A DNA stretch of 64,000 nt from Atherinomorus stipes (taxonomy: Eukaryota; Chordata; Actinopteri; Atheriniformes; Atherinidae): NCBI GenBank assembly GCA_023101725.1, contig JALJCO010013447.1:441001-505000 (forward strand), given 5' to 3'. A model generated the notes under the pieces. The model saw only the letters and a list, made by a program, of their open reading frames with translations, did no database searches and was not told where the DNA came from. This document shows positions 23,033-34,866 of this stretch, one piece after another. Each line of letters begins with the position of its first letter. The first letter of the stretch is position 1. Position numbers and translations under genes: made by a program.

Positions 23033-24525
23033 GGGGCCTGTACGACGAAGCCGGATTTTCTCTTATCGAGGTAACTTCAGGGTAATTTTTCGTCCTATGA
23101 CGCTGGTTCACTTCTGATCGGGTTCTATCTCCCCGGTAACTTATGCTGAACGCCTAACCTGGTCTGGACCAGGTTAAGTTCTGGATAAGAGATCTCCGAC
23201 TATGAAAGCACCACTCCCTGACCAATCAGCACTCTTGGAAAATGGCCTGCCCATTTTTAGAAGATCCTGTCGATGCCGGTGCGCAGATCGTGAGAGGAGT
23301 TCTTAGAAGAGAGAGAATATTCAGAGATGGTGCCCTTTTGATTTGCCACATGACACTTTATATGAAAGATGGAGGTTTTCCTCTGCTGGACTCCGTTACA
23401 TCTGTCAGCTGTTAGAGCCGTACATCACTAATGTAACGCATCGCAGCCGGACACCGACAACACCACAGATGCTCTGCATCACACTGAGCTTTTATTAATG
23501 TTAGACTAATTGAATTAATTTTGATATAGACCAACGCCTCACCTCGAGTGAAAAAAAAAATTAGTGCTGTACTGATGTAGCTGAAAAGCTTATTTTTTGT
23601 AGCTGAATTATGCTCACGGTCCCACTCAGTAAAACGTCATTCATTTATTTATTCATTCATTCACTCACTCACTGGTAGTTTGATGCACACCGTTGGCGAC
23701 ACTGAAAACGTATAAAAACATGTCATGTAATACCCGCTTTTCCCCTGTGGGCTGCACAAATATTAAATGAAATTCCATTCATTCATGAAAGAGTGTGGCA
23801 GCATAGAATCTCGTCAATGGCCGGTTTGGATTATATGTTTGTATTTGCTCTTTACTTGTTCCCATGATCGTCTTGCGCTGCGGGGTTGCATCTGAAATAA
23901 TGTGATTAAGAGGTCACACATGTAGAAAACATGAATTTATGGAGCGCACACCCCCCCATGCCGGCATGGTGAAGGGTTACAACACGTTCAACGATATGAG
24001 CCTAAAATATCCATATGCACAGTATGAGAAGCAAATATACTGAGGAAGCGCTGTAGTGTGATGAACACTAAATGATCAGAGTCCGATATTGTTCCATGAT
24101 TGTACAGTCGCACGGACTTGCTGCGCATTGACAGCCAGCATTAATTCCTGGCTTTTGCTGCGGCGACTGTGTTGCTGCAGCATAAATGGAGCCATTTATT
24201 ATCATTCCTGAATCATAATGTCGTGTTATCATTCAGGAATGATGATCCTGAATTCTACATATTTCTTAAGTATCATCGTCTGCTCCTCCATGATGAAATA
24301 TGTCGCTCTCTGTTTCTCCATGTCTGCGATTGGTCAGATGCTTCCAACGCCGCCTCTTTTTATGTGAGCGCGCACTGATTAAGATGGAAAACCCTGGGTT
24401 GAGTTACCGAGTTGATAACCAGCTTCATAGTACCGTTTATCAAGACCGCAGATGTCTGGTTAAGTCAACCCAGGTAACAGAGAGAAATCCCGGGCATGTT
24501 AATCCGGCTTCGTCGTACAGGCCCC
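23033..24525. mobile_element. PIF/Harbinger-like non-autonomous element, copy A
   Basis: About 1.49 kb with perfect terminal inverted repeats beginning GGGGCCTGTACGACGAAGCC. Near 23290-23500 the plus strand still reads RRERIFRDG, LYERWRFSSAGLRYICQLLE and HRSRTPTTPQMLCI in shifting frames, the N-terminal region of HARBI1-type transposases; the catalytic domain is absent. The flanking minisatellite reads AACCA before and AGAAG after the element, so it inserted into the array. TIR type and coding remnant place it in the Harbinger group (ISL2EU-like termini are possible). Confidence 0.8.
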
Positions 24526-24774
24526 AGAAGATAACCAGAATGTAACCAGAATATAACTGAAACATAACCAGAACATAACATTAACATAACCAGAATGTAA
24601 CCAGAAATAATGAAACATAACAGAACATAACCTGAAAATTAATGAACATAACAGAAAATAACTAAAAATAACCAGAAATAACCTGAAAATACATGAAATA
24701 ACAGAAGAAAACAGAAGAAACAGAAAAAAATGGAAAAAAGGGAAAAAACAAAAAAAACGAAAAAAAAAAAAAAG

Positions 24775-24807
<33 letters not shown>

Positions 24808-24862
24808 AAAAAAAGAAAATAAAAAAAAAAAAAAAATAAAAAAAAAAAAAAAAAAAAAAAGG

Positions 24863-24894
<32 letters not shown>

Positions 24895-24902
24895 AGGAAG
24901 AA

Positions 24903-24956
<54 letters not shown>

Positions 24957-24959
24957 AAG

Positions 24960-25037
<78 letters not shown>
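24526..25037. repeat. AT-rich minisatellite grading into an A homopolymer
   Basis: From 24526 the normal array (AACCAGAATGT) loses T and C step by step (AACAGAAGAAAACAG, then GAAAAAAATGG) until it is almost pure A at 24760-25037. The F-rich minus-strand frames here are a by-product. This gradient is more like consensus failure than a natural poly(A). Confidence 0.75.
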
Positions 25038-25040
<3 letters not shown>

Positions 25041-26525
25041 GCCTGTACGACGAAGCCGGATTAACATGCCCGGGATTTCTCTCTGTTACCTGGGTTGACT
25101 TAACCAGACATCTGCGGTCTTGATAAACGGTACTATGAAGCTGGTTATCAACTCGGTAACTCAACCCAGGGTTTTCCAATCTTAATCAGTGCGCGCTCAC
25201 ATAAAAGAGGCGGCGTTGGAAGCATCTGACCAATTGCAGACATGGAGAAACAGAGAGCGACATATTTCACCATGGAGGAGCAGACGATGATACTTAAGAA
25301 ATATGTAGAATTCAGGATCATCGTTCCTGAATGATAACACGACATTATGATTCAGGAATGATAATAAATGGCTCCATTTATGCTGCAGCAACACAGTCGC
25401 CGCAGCAAAAGCCAGGAATTAATGCTGGCTGTCAATGCGCAGCAAGTCCGTGCGATTGTACAATCATGGAACAATATCGGACTCTGATCATTTAGTGTTC
25501 ATCACACTACGGCGCTTCCTCAGTATATTTGCTTCTCATACTGTGCATATGGATATTTTAGGCTCATATCGTTGAACGTGTTGTAACCCTTCACCATGCC
25601 GGCATGGGTGCGCTCCATAAATTCATGTTTTCTACATGTGTGACCTCTTAATCACATTATTTCAGATGCAACCCCGCAGCGCAAGACGATCATGGGAACA
25701 AGTAAAGAACAAATACAAATATATAATCCAAACCGGCCATTGACGAGATTCTATGCTGCCACACTCTTTCATGAATGAATGGAATTTCATTTAATATTTG
25801 TGCAGCCCACAGGGGAAAAGCGGGTATTACATGACATGTTTTTATACGTTTTCAGTGTCGCCAACGGTGTGCATCAAACTACCAGTGAATGAATGAATGA
25901 ATAAATAAATGAATGACGTTTTACTGAGTGGGACCGTGAGCATAATTCGGCCACAAAAAATAAGCTTTTCAGCTACATCGGTACAGCACTAATTTTTTTT
26001 TCACTCGAGGTGAGGCGTTGGTCTATATCAAAATTAATTCAATTAGTCTAACATTAATAAAACCTCAGTGTGATGAAGAGCATCTGTGGTGTTGTCGGTG
26101 TCCGGCTGCGATGCGTTACATTAGTGATGTACGGCTCTAACAGCTGACAGATGTAACGGAGTCCAGCAGAGGAAAACCTCCATCTTTCATATAAAGTGTC
26201 ATGTGGCAAATCAAAAGGGCACCATCTCTGAATATTCTCTCTCTTCTAAGAACTCCTCTCACGATCTGCACACCGGCATCGACAGGATCTTCTAAAAATG
26301 GGCAGGCCATTTTCCAAGAGTGCTGATTGGTCAGGGAGTGGTGCTTTCATAGTCGGAGATCTCTTATCCAGAACTTAACCCGGTCCGGACCAGGTTAAGT
26401 TCAGGATAAGTTACCGGGGAGATATAACCCGATCAGAAGTGAACCAGCGTCATAGGACGAAAAACCCAGGGTTAACCCTGAAGTTACCTCGATAAGAGAA
26501 AATCCGGCTTCGTCGTACAGGCCCC
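25038..26525. mobile_element. PIF/Harbinger-like non-autonomous element, copy B (inverted)
   Basis: The same element as copy A in the opposite orientation, with the same termini and similar length. Substitutions and small indels relative to A are visible throughout (for example a shorter C run near 25600), so it is not a simple mirror artefact. The HARBI1-like remnant lies near 26060-26270 on the minus strand. Confidence 0.82.
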
Positions 26526-26592
26526 AGAATATCTGAAACATAACAGAACATAACCTGAAATATGAATAACAGAATAAACTAAAATAACAGAA
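26526..26592. repeat. AT-rich minisatellite remnant, segment 4
   Basis: A few degraded units (AACAGAACATAACC) separate copy B from the LINE fragment. Confidence 0.6.
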
Positions 26593-27490
26593 CATTAGGA
26601 AGCGGATTGAAGGCCTGCTGGGGGGGCTGACGCGTGTCATGTACATAAACTGTGTGCGACTTTATTTGAGTTTGTGTGTGGTGGGAGCACAATTGAAGTT
26701 TTGGGGGTGTTATGGAGCTATAGGGACTTAACCTATCCAGACATGTCTATGTAAATGAGTTCAGGATCTGTGGGATGTTGGTAGGGATAACCTTTTATGT
26801 GTTTTGAGGTCTGTTTTATGGCTTTGGGGCTAATTTCACATGGTTCTTTTGGAAATCATGATGACACTGTAGTGAGAAAGGGTTTGAAACGTGAGTTTTA
26901 AATATCTGGCCTATATGTTGGACGATATGAGAAAGAGTAGAAAATGACTTAAAAAATTTTTATCCGAGAAGGGAAATTAGTATTGTATAAAGCTACTTTT
27001 GGTTAAGAGAACATGGATAATTTTGTTGCTTTATTACTATTTAGTAAGTCACTTTTTAGTGTGATGCTGCTGGTAGGAATAATTTTGTATTTAGTGTGAA
27101 GAGGAATGGTGAGAGAAGAGTTCCTTGTGGTGCTAGTGCTGCTGACCACCATCTAGACATACAACCTTTAGTCTAAAAAGTGGTCTGTGAAGAGTCAAAT
27201 TAGGTGGTTGTGGAGGGTCACCTGGAAGTTTTGGAGCTTCTCAATAGTGATGAGGCTGAATAGTATTAAAGGCACTTGAAAAATAAAGAACATGACGTAA
27301 AGTGTTGCCTGACTGGTAGATGAGAGGGGTTTGAAGAGGAAGATGATGGATTTCAACCCCAAGCCATTACGATATGAAACTGTAATGGGTCCTGAAATGT
27401 TGACTGCTTGTTGAGGTGAGCAGTAAGAGTAAGAAAAAAGAGTTCTGTACAAGAGGTGAAGAAAGGACATGTTTAATGGTGAGAGGGCAA
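26593..27490 (-). mobile_element. LINE reverse-transcriptase fragment, decayed
   Basis: On the minus strand near 27060-27330 the frames read VMFFIFQ, FNTIQP-like and LAPQGTLLSPF-like pieces, and the plus strand carries the words GAGGAATGGTGAGAG and GCTGCTGACCACCATCT. These match the finger-palm region of fish non-LTR reverse transcriptases (SSAFNTIQP ... STGAPQGTVLSPFLF by recollection). Many small deletions break it. The part left of 27000 is G/T-rich and not recognisable. Confidence 0.5.
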
Positions 27491-28235
27491 CTTTGAAGCC
27501 CACCTGAAGCCATACTTTTTCCTATAAAAAGTTTTGATAACTTTTGATCACAATGCGTTGGGAACACCTGACCGATTTTGGTGGCCGACGGTTCGCCCTA
27601 GGACAAGTTGTTAAATGGTGGGACTTAATGCAAAATGGTGACTGTAACAATGGGGAAGGCTAGACCTAATAAAAATATTGACATGTTTATGTATTGAGGA
27701 TCATATTGGCATCTCACTAAGAATTTTGGTTCAGATATTTTTATGTGGGAGTTATATGAGATTATTTTTATGGGAGACATAAACTTTAGGCCCCGCCCAG
27801 TACATGCTTTGACTTATAAAAATCTTTTGATAACTTTTGATGACACAGCCTTGGGAACATTTGACCGATTTTGGTGGCCCTACCATTAAAACCTTAGGAC
27901 AAGTTTGTTAAATGCGAGGTGAGTAAAACGCAAAATGGTGACTTTGACCAAAATGGCCGACTTCCTGTACATTTTAAAAATATGCTCAAGAGGATTTTTT
28001 GTTGTGGCATGTAGAACAGCCACAATTTTTATAAAGATTGAAGGATGAGTGGCGGGGAGTAAAATAGGTGGCGCCGTTGGGACTTTGCCCCGAACATGCC
28101 AAACACCCATAATATGTAAATTTCTACATTCATTGGGGGTAGCAAAATTTGGTGAGTTTTGAACATGTTAGACCCCAAAAGATGTTTTAAAAGTGGATGA
28201 AGATGGAAAAATTAAAAAATAATTAAAAATAGAAG
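27491..28235. repeat. Dispersed fish repeat, copy 1 (family not identified)
   Basis: Contains the module AACTTTTGAT ... TTGGGAACA ... GACCGATTTTGGTGGCC ... GGACAAGTT ... AAAATGGCCGACTTCCTG, a widespread teleost repeat that I recognise but cannot name. The module occurs at about 27520-27650 and again at 27815-27970. Confidence 0.6.
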
Positions 28236-29040
28236 TGGCTAAAAATAGGAAATACTACAGATAGAATAGTTTTGGAATGATGAATTTTTGGTTATGTAAT
28301 TTAAAAAAGTTTAAAAATTGTTAAACATTTTGATGTAATGAGAAAGTATAAATAATTAAAATAATACTTTACAAACTTGTTAAATAAGATATTAAAGGCT
28401 TTGGTAACTGTTGAATTTTGGTGGAATTGAGTAATCCATTAAGAGATCCACATGTTGAGCTAATTTGCATACTTGTGAAAAAATAGAGTGTGCACTGTCT
28501 GTAGAACAAAGTCAGTGAGTGAATTGTTAGGAAGATTAGTGAATATACTAAATCTTAGCTTGTAGGACAAACGCATGATTTTTATATTTTCTGAAATTTG
28601 GAGGCGTGGCCACATCTTTGCTCATAAGCCGCCCACTTTTGACAATATAACCATATTCTAGGATTATGTTAGGATGTCTAGTGGATATACTAGTGATTTT
28701 GGTGCATATCCGTGAGCCGTTTGGCGCTATAAACTACTACTAAATTGTAGGCCTAGAGTTGGAATTTTTCAAAACGTAACACGTAGATATTGATCACTTG
28801 GTATTGAATTTATAATTCTGTTTTCGTTTTAAGTTATGACATTTAGTGGTCATGGCGTCACATCGAAGTTGCCGTGCCGCAGACGCGCCTTGGTAGACAG
28901 ATGATTTTAATGGAAGTATATAACATGTTTTTGCTGAGGAGTTTGGGGTGGTAAAATGTAGAGAAATGGATGCTAAGAAAACTAGACTTGTAGGGGGGGG
29001 CTATGATGTAATCAAAATATTGAATGTAGATCTGTTAGGG
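28236..29040. other. Unassigned AT-rich stretch
   Basis: A-rich then mixed sequence without a coding frame. A piece near 28600-28740 (GGAGGCGTGGCCACATC and GTGAGCCGTTTGGCGC) resembles other parts of the same dispersed fish repeat. Nothing else is seen. Confidence 0.5.
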
Positions 29041-29568
29041 TATATTGGATCTACCAAGAGTTTTGGTTAGTTTATAGTGGGGTTATATGAGATTGATTTT
29101 ATGGCGAGACATAAACTTTGAGGCCCGAGTACAGCTTTGCTGAAAAATCTTTTGATAATTTGATCACATGCCTTGGGAACATTCTGACGATTTTGGTGCC
29201 ACATAAAGCAGGACAAGTTCGTTAAATGGAGGTGATAAAACGCAAAATGGCGACTTTGACCAAAATGGCGACTTCTGTAAGTTTAAAATCTGTTAGAGGA
29301 TTTTTGTTGCTGGATGTAGAACATGTGTACCGATTTTAAGAAGATTGATGGGATGAGTGGGGGGAGCAAAATAGGTGGCGCCGCGGCAATTTTTGGAACA
29401 TGCCGAACAGAAAATACGTATTTACACATTCCCTTGGGGTGCGAAAATGGTGAGTTTTTGAGATGTAGACCCCTAAAATGGCTAAAAGTGGAGAAGAAAA
29501 GAATAATAATAATAATAATAATAATAAAGCGAGGGTAATAGGCCCGACGGGCGGGAAACCTGAACATA
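29041..29568. repeat. Dispersed fish repeat, copy 2, with (AAT)n tail
   Basis: Repeats the module of 27815-28200 with many single-base losses and ends at (AAT)n (29500-29527) followed by GAGGGTAATAGGCCCGACGG, the usual tail of this repeat family. It is then joined to the degraded AT-rich minisatellite. Confidence 0.6.
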
Positions 29569-30318
29569 ATAAAACAGAAGATAACAGAACGTAACAGAAA
29601 ATAACTGGAAAATAGCTGGATGTAACAGAAAACCTGGAAAAACAGAAAGTAGGAAAATAACAGAAAAACAGAAAAACTGGACGTAACAGAATATAGAAAT
29701 AAAGATCCAAAAAAAAGAATAAAGGAAATAACAGAATAAAACAGAATATGCGGAATATGAGAACGGAAAGAAAAGGAAGAAGAATAAAAAGGGAAAGAAA
29801 GAGGAAAAAAAAAAAAAGGAGAAAAGGGAGAAGGAAGAAGGTGGGAAAGGGAGGGGGAGAGGGGGAGGAAAAAGGAGGGAGAAAAGGAAAAAAAAAAAAA
29901 AAAATAAGAAAGAAAAAAAGAAGGAGTACAGAATATAATGGAATAAGAAAACGAAAAGAAATAAGAGTGGACGTCAGATATATGGAAACCGAAAATGGAG
30001 TAAGAATAAAAGAAGTAAGAAAAAATGGAATAGTGGAATATAAAGAAAAGGAAATAAAGAATATGGAAAACAGAAAAACGAAAACAAAATAGAGTAAGAA
30101 TAACAGTAGAAATGGACGAAGAATAATGGAATAACAGAATAACGAATAACAGAATAACGAAACAGAATAAAGAACAGAAAGAAACAGGAAAGATTGACGG
30201 AATATATTGAGAAATAGGAATTAAGAAATAACGGAATAACAGAATAAGGATAACAGAATAAAGACATAATAGAGTCAGAAAAAACGAAAAAAAGAATAAA
30301 GAAATAAATAATGGCGAA
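29569..30318. repeat. AT-rich minisatellite, segment 5, heavily degraded
   Basis: Words such as ATAACAGAA and AACTGG survive, but C is largely missing and A/G runs dominate (29760-29940). It looks like segment 2 with bases dropped. The serine/phenylalanine-rich frame on the minus strand is an artefact. Confidence 0.6.
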
Positions 30319-30780
30319 GGGGCCGTACGAGAGCGGTTCTTTCGAGGTAACTTCAGGGTTTTTGTTATGGTGGTCTTTGGGGTTCGGTATGTGGCTATGG
30401 GGAAGGTTAAGTTTGGATAAGAGCGACGAAGCACCACTCGAAGACTGGAAATGGCGAGAGATGTGTGGGTGGAGCGTGAGAGGGTCTTGAAGAGAGAGAA
30501 TATTAGAGATGGTGCTGTTTAATGACACTTATATGAAAGAGGAGTTTTCTTGTGGATCGTTATTGTAGTGTTAGGCCGTACAATAGTAAGCAGAGCCGCA
30601 CGACAACAATGCTTGATAATGAGTTATTAGTAGTAATTTAGAGGAGGAAAAAAAATAGTGTGTTGATGTGTGAAGCTTTTTTTGTGGCGATTATGTGAGT
30701 GTTTTTGTGGGGGAAATGGGGGTGGGGGGGTTTTGTGGTGGGGGTTGTTTATAAGGGTATTGAATGGGGCCCCCGGGCGG
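30319..30780. mobile_element. PIF/Harbinger-like element, copy C, eroded
   Basis: GGGGCCGTACGAGAGCGG, GGTAACTTCAGGGTT, AGAGAGAATATTAGAGATGG and ATGACACTTATATGAAAG appear in the same order as in copy A, with frequent one- to five-base losses. The right half fades into G-rich sequence and no right terminus is found. Confidence 0.65.
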
Positions 30781-31314
30781 TGGGGAGAGGGGGGGTGTTG
30801 GCAAGGAATGCGGTGTGGGAGAGCATTAATGGGGGGGTGTGTGTGAATAGGGCATTAAATATTGAAGGGCGTTAATAAAGTAGGGGTAGGAGCGCAGGGA
30901 AGTAGGATTATCTGGGGGGGAAATAAAGTATAGGAGGTGCGGCGAGAGCGCAGAAAGGCAAAGCGAAGGCCAAGAGTTGGTAGGGAAAGTGGGTAGAGGG
31001 GGGAGGAGGAAAGTAGGTGTTGAGGGTTTGGAAAAAGCTGTGTAAAAATGTGGTGGAAATGGGGTTTGTATATGTGTAGTTTTTGGTGGGAGGGAGTGTT
31101 TTGGTTTGTTGAGGGCTGCAATTTGGCTAGGGGGGTTTGGAGGGAGGAGGTGGGTGTATGTTTGGTTTGTTGGTGTAGGTAAGTAGGTACTTAGGGTGGT
31201 GAATTGTGCTTTGTGTGGATTGGTAGTGTGGTTTGTGGGGATGATTAAGATGGAGGGTTGAGTGAGGAGTTGTGAAGGAGGCTGGTTAGTAGGTATGGAG
31301 TGGGTGGGGTGTGG
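30781..31314. other. Unassigned G/T-rich stretch
   Basis: G-rich sequence with no coding frame and no clear period. It may be the eroded right part of copy C. Nothing functional is seen. Confidence 0.45.
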
Positions 31315-32716
31315 GAGAAATAGAAATAATGAAATAAGAAAATAAGGAAGTGGAAGAGATACGGAATAGGGAGGGAATACAGAAAAGAATGGAGTACGAA
31401 TATAAAGAATAAGTAAGAATAACTGGAATAAGAAAAAGATAAGAATAAGGAAATAAGAAAAAGAACAAATAGGGAATAAAAGATAGGAATGGAGTGAAGA
31501 ATAAGGAATAGAAAAAAAGACTTACAGAACATAACAGAATAAACCGGAAATAACAGTATGAAACAGAATATAATGGAATATATGAGAAAAAATGGAATAT
31601 ACAGAAATGATGGAAATAACAGAATAATGGAATATAACAGAATATAAAGACATAATGGAATTGAACAGAAATAATAGAAGTAACAGAAAAAACCGAATAA
31701 AAAGAATGTACAGAAATAACAGAATATAACCAGAAAAACAGATATAACAGAGATAACAGAATAAAACGGAAATAACAGTATGAAAAGAATATAACCGGAA
31801 TATATTGAGAAATAATGGAATATAAAGAAATAATGGAAATAACAGAATATAATGGAATATAACAGAATATAAAGATAAACTGGAAGTAACCAGAAATAAT
31901 AGAAGTAACCAGAAAAAACGAATATAAAAGAAGTACAGAAATAACAGAATATAACAGAAATAACAGAATATAATGGAATGTAACCAGAATATAATGGAAA
32001 TAACAGAAATAACCGAATATAACAGAATATGACCGGAATAACCGAACGAAACCCGAATAAAACCGGAAATATCGAGAAAAATGGAATATAACCAGAATAT
32101 ACCAGAACATAACCAGAATATAACCAGAAAACAACCAGAATATAACCAGATCTAGAACGTAACCAAAATATAACTGGAACATAACCAGAACATAACCTGA
32201 ATGTAACCATAATATAACCTGAACATAACCAGTACGTAACCTGAACATAACCAGAATATAACCAGAACATAACCAGAACGTAACCTGAACATAACCAGAA
32301 TATAACCAGAACATAACCAGAATATAACTGGAATGTAACAGAATATAACTGGAAATAAAGAAATAACTGAATATAACCAGAATATCGGAAATAACCTGAA
32401 CGAAACCGAATAAAACGGAAATATCAGAAATAACTGGAATATAACAGAATATAACCAGAACATAACCAGAATATAACCAGAAAACAACCAGAATATAACC
32501 AGATCTAGAACGTAACAAAATATAACTGGAACATAACCAGAACATAACCTGAATGTAACCATAATATAACCTGAACATAACCAGTACGTAACCTGAACAT
32601 AACCAGAATATAACCAGAACATAACCAGAACGTAACCTAAATATAACCAGAATATAACCAGAACATAACCAGAACGTAACCTGAACATAACCAGAATATA
32701 ACCATATAACCGTAAG
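31315..32716. repeat. AT-rich ~11-bp minisatellite, segment 6, at the exon 3 donor
   Basis: Degraded in 31315-32100 and clean in 32100-32716 (AACCAGAATAT, AACCTGAACAT, AACCAGAACGT). A block of about 360 bp around AACCAGATCTAGAACGTAAC occurs twice (near 32095-32330 and 32455-32700). In transcript sense the array starts within about 10 bases of the exon 3 5' splice site and reads TCTGGTTATATTC. Confidence 0.92.
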
Positions 32717-32723
32717 GACATAC

Positions 32724-32857
32724 CTGTGTGTGGGGAATTTCTCCTTCACTGATTGGATGATAAGCTGCTCCACCTTCTGGTCAGTTTGTGTTACCAGATC
32801 CACAGTTGAACTCTTGGTCATCACCGTTCTGTCCTGACTCAGAGCCTCACAGACCAC
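32724..32857 (-). CDS. impa1: IMPA1-like exon 3
   Basis: 134 coding bases between acceptor TTCATTAG and donor CACAG/GTATGT. The reading is VVCEALSQDRTVMTKSSTVD, LVTQTDQKVEQLIIQSVKEK, then FPTH plus two bases. The segment TVDLVTQTDQKVEQLI is the conserved helix-2 region of inositol monophosphatases (human VDLVTATDQKVEKMLI). It ends in phase 2; joining to exon 4 gives an Arg codon followed by FIGEES. The donor is followed within about 10 bases by the AT-rich 11-bp minisatellite that fills the start of intron 3. On the acceptor side lies a reverse-transcriptase fragment and then the 54-bp array. Confidence 0.93.
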
Positions 32858-32899
32858 CTAATGAACACAGGAACCGATAATCAAAAACTGCTCTGTCGA

Positions 32900-33170
32900 T
32901 GGCATCATCGACAATGATGTCACTACGTTCAGTAAAGACAGGCTGGACGCTGGAAACTCTGAAAGCATCTGGGGATCATGCTCCCGTATCTCACGCTTCA
33001 TCCTGAGTCTGTGGAGGTGGAGCTCAAGTCCCGTCATACTCCGAAAAACAGCAAGTGGAAGCTACCAAACTACAGCAGTAGAATAAGAATCACACGCTAC
33101 GCAGATGATGTTCTACTGTACGCCATCAATCCAGAGGCATGCCGCCTAGAGGTCCAGACTTCCCTGGAGG
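32900..33170 (+). mobile_element. LINE reverse-transcriptase fragment with YADD motif
   Basis: The plus frame reads RIRITRYADDVLLYAINPEA then CRLEVQTSLEG at 33080-33170. YADD is the catalytic motif of reverse transcriptases; the surrounding residues fit a non-LTR element. It lies directly before the 54-bp array and is in the same frame. Confidence 0.6.
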
Positions 33171-34866
33171 GAACCGGTCCTGACAGGCTAAACCTAAACC
33201 CAAGTAGAACAGGAACCCTGGAGGAAACCGGTCCTTATAGGCTAAACCTGAACCCAAGTAGAACAGGAACCCTGGAGGAAACCAGTCCTTATAGGCTAAA
33301 CCTAAACCCAAGTAGAACAGGAACACTGGAGGAAACCAGTCCTGATAGGCTAAACCTGAACCCAAGTAGAACAGGAACACCGGAGGAAACCGGTCCTTAT
33401 AGGCTAAACCTGAACCCAAGTAGAACAGGAACACCGGAGGAAACCAGTCCTGATAGGCTAAACCTGAACCCAAGTAGAACAGGAACCCTGGAGGAAACCG
33501 GTCCTTATAGGCTAAACCTAAACCCAAGTAGAACAGGAACACCGGAGGAAACCAGTCCTTATAGGCTAAACCTGAACCCAAGTAGAACAGGAACCCTGGA
33601 GGAAACCAGTCCTTATAGGCTAAACCTGAACCCAAGTAGAACAGGAACCCTGGAGGAAACCAGTCCTTATAGGCTAAACCTAAACCCAAGTAGAACAGGA
33701 ACACTGGAGGAAACCAGTCCTGATAGGCTAACCCTGAACCCAAGTAGAACAGGAACACCGGAGGAAACCGGTCCTTATAGGCTAAACCTGAACCCAAGTA
33801 GAACAGGAACACCGGAGGAAACCAGTCCTGATAGGCTAAACCTGAACCCAAGTAGAACAGGAACCCTGGAGGAAACCGGTCCTTATAGGCTAAACCTAAA
33901 CCCAAGTAGAACAGGAACACCGGAGGAAACCGGTCCTGATAGGCTAAACCTGAACCCAAGTAGAACAGGAACCCTGGAGGAAACCGGTCCTGATAGGCTA
34001 AACCTGAACCCAAGTAGAACAGGAACCCTGGAGGAAACCAGTCCTGATAGGCTAAACCTGAACCCAAGTAGAACAGGAACCCTGGAGGAAACCAGTCCTT
34101 ATAGGCTAAACCTGAACCCAAGTAGAACAGGAACACCGGAGGAAACCGGTCCTGATAGGCTAAACCTGAACCCAAGTAGAACAGGAACCCTGGAGGAAAC
34201 CAGTCCTGATAGGCTAAACCTGAACCCAAGTAGAACAGGAACCCTGGAGGAAACCGGTCCTTATAGGCTAAACCTGAACCCAAGTAGAACAGGAACACCG
34301 GAGGAAACCGGTCCTGATAGGCTAAACCTGAACCCAAGTAGAACAGGAACACCGGAGGAAACCAGTCCTGATAGGCTAAACCTGAACCCAAGTAGAACAG
34401 GAACACCGGAGGAAACCGGTCCTGATAGGCTAAACCTGAACCCAAGTAGAACAGGAACCCTGGAGGGAACCGGTCCTGATAGGCTAAACCTGAACCCAAG
34501 TAGAACAGGAACCCTGGAGGAAACCAGTCCTGATAGGCTAAACCTGAACCCAAGTAGAACAGGAACCCTGGAGGAAACCAGTCCTTATAGGCTAAACCTG
34601 AACCCAAGTAGAACAGGAACACCGGAGGAAACCGGTCCTGATAGGCTAAACCTGAACCCAAGTAGAACAGGAACCCTGGAGGAAACCAGTCCTGATAGGC
34701 TAAACCTGAACCCAAGTAGAACAGGAACACCGGAGGAAACCGGTCCTGATAGGCTAAACCTGAACCCAAGTAGAACAGGAACCCTGGAGGAAACCAGTCC
34801 TGATAGGCTAAACCTGAACCCAAGTAGAACAGGAACCCTGGAGGAAACCGGTGAAGAGTTAACCTG
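33165..34866. repeat. 54-bp minisatellite in intron 2, about 31 units
   Basis: The unit contains GGCTAAACCTGAACCCAAG and TAGAACAGGAACMCYGGAGG. Two two-way variants alternate (CCTTATAGG/CCTGATAGG and ACCCTGG/ACACCGG). Fifty-four bases is 18 codons, so the plus frame stays open for 629 codons from 32978, reading TGPDRLNLNPSRTGTLEE-type repeats. There is no evidence it is translated. Confidence 0.97.

Noticed and set aside
24499..25179. Phenylalanine-rich minus-strand frame of 226 codons
   Set aside because: Translation of a degraded A-rich stretch.
29283..30437. Serine/phenylalanine-rich frame of 384 codons resembling a multi-pass membrane protein
   Set aside because: Covers the end of a dispersed repeat, degraded minisatellite and the eroded Harbinger copy; hydrophobicity comes from A/G-only DNA read on the other strand.
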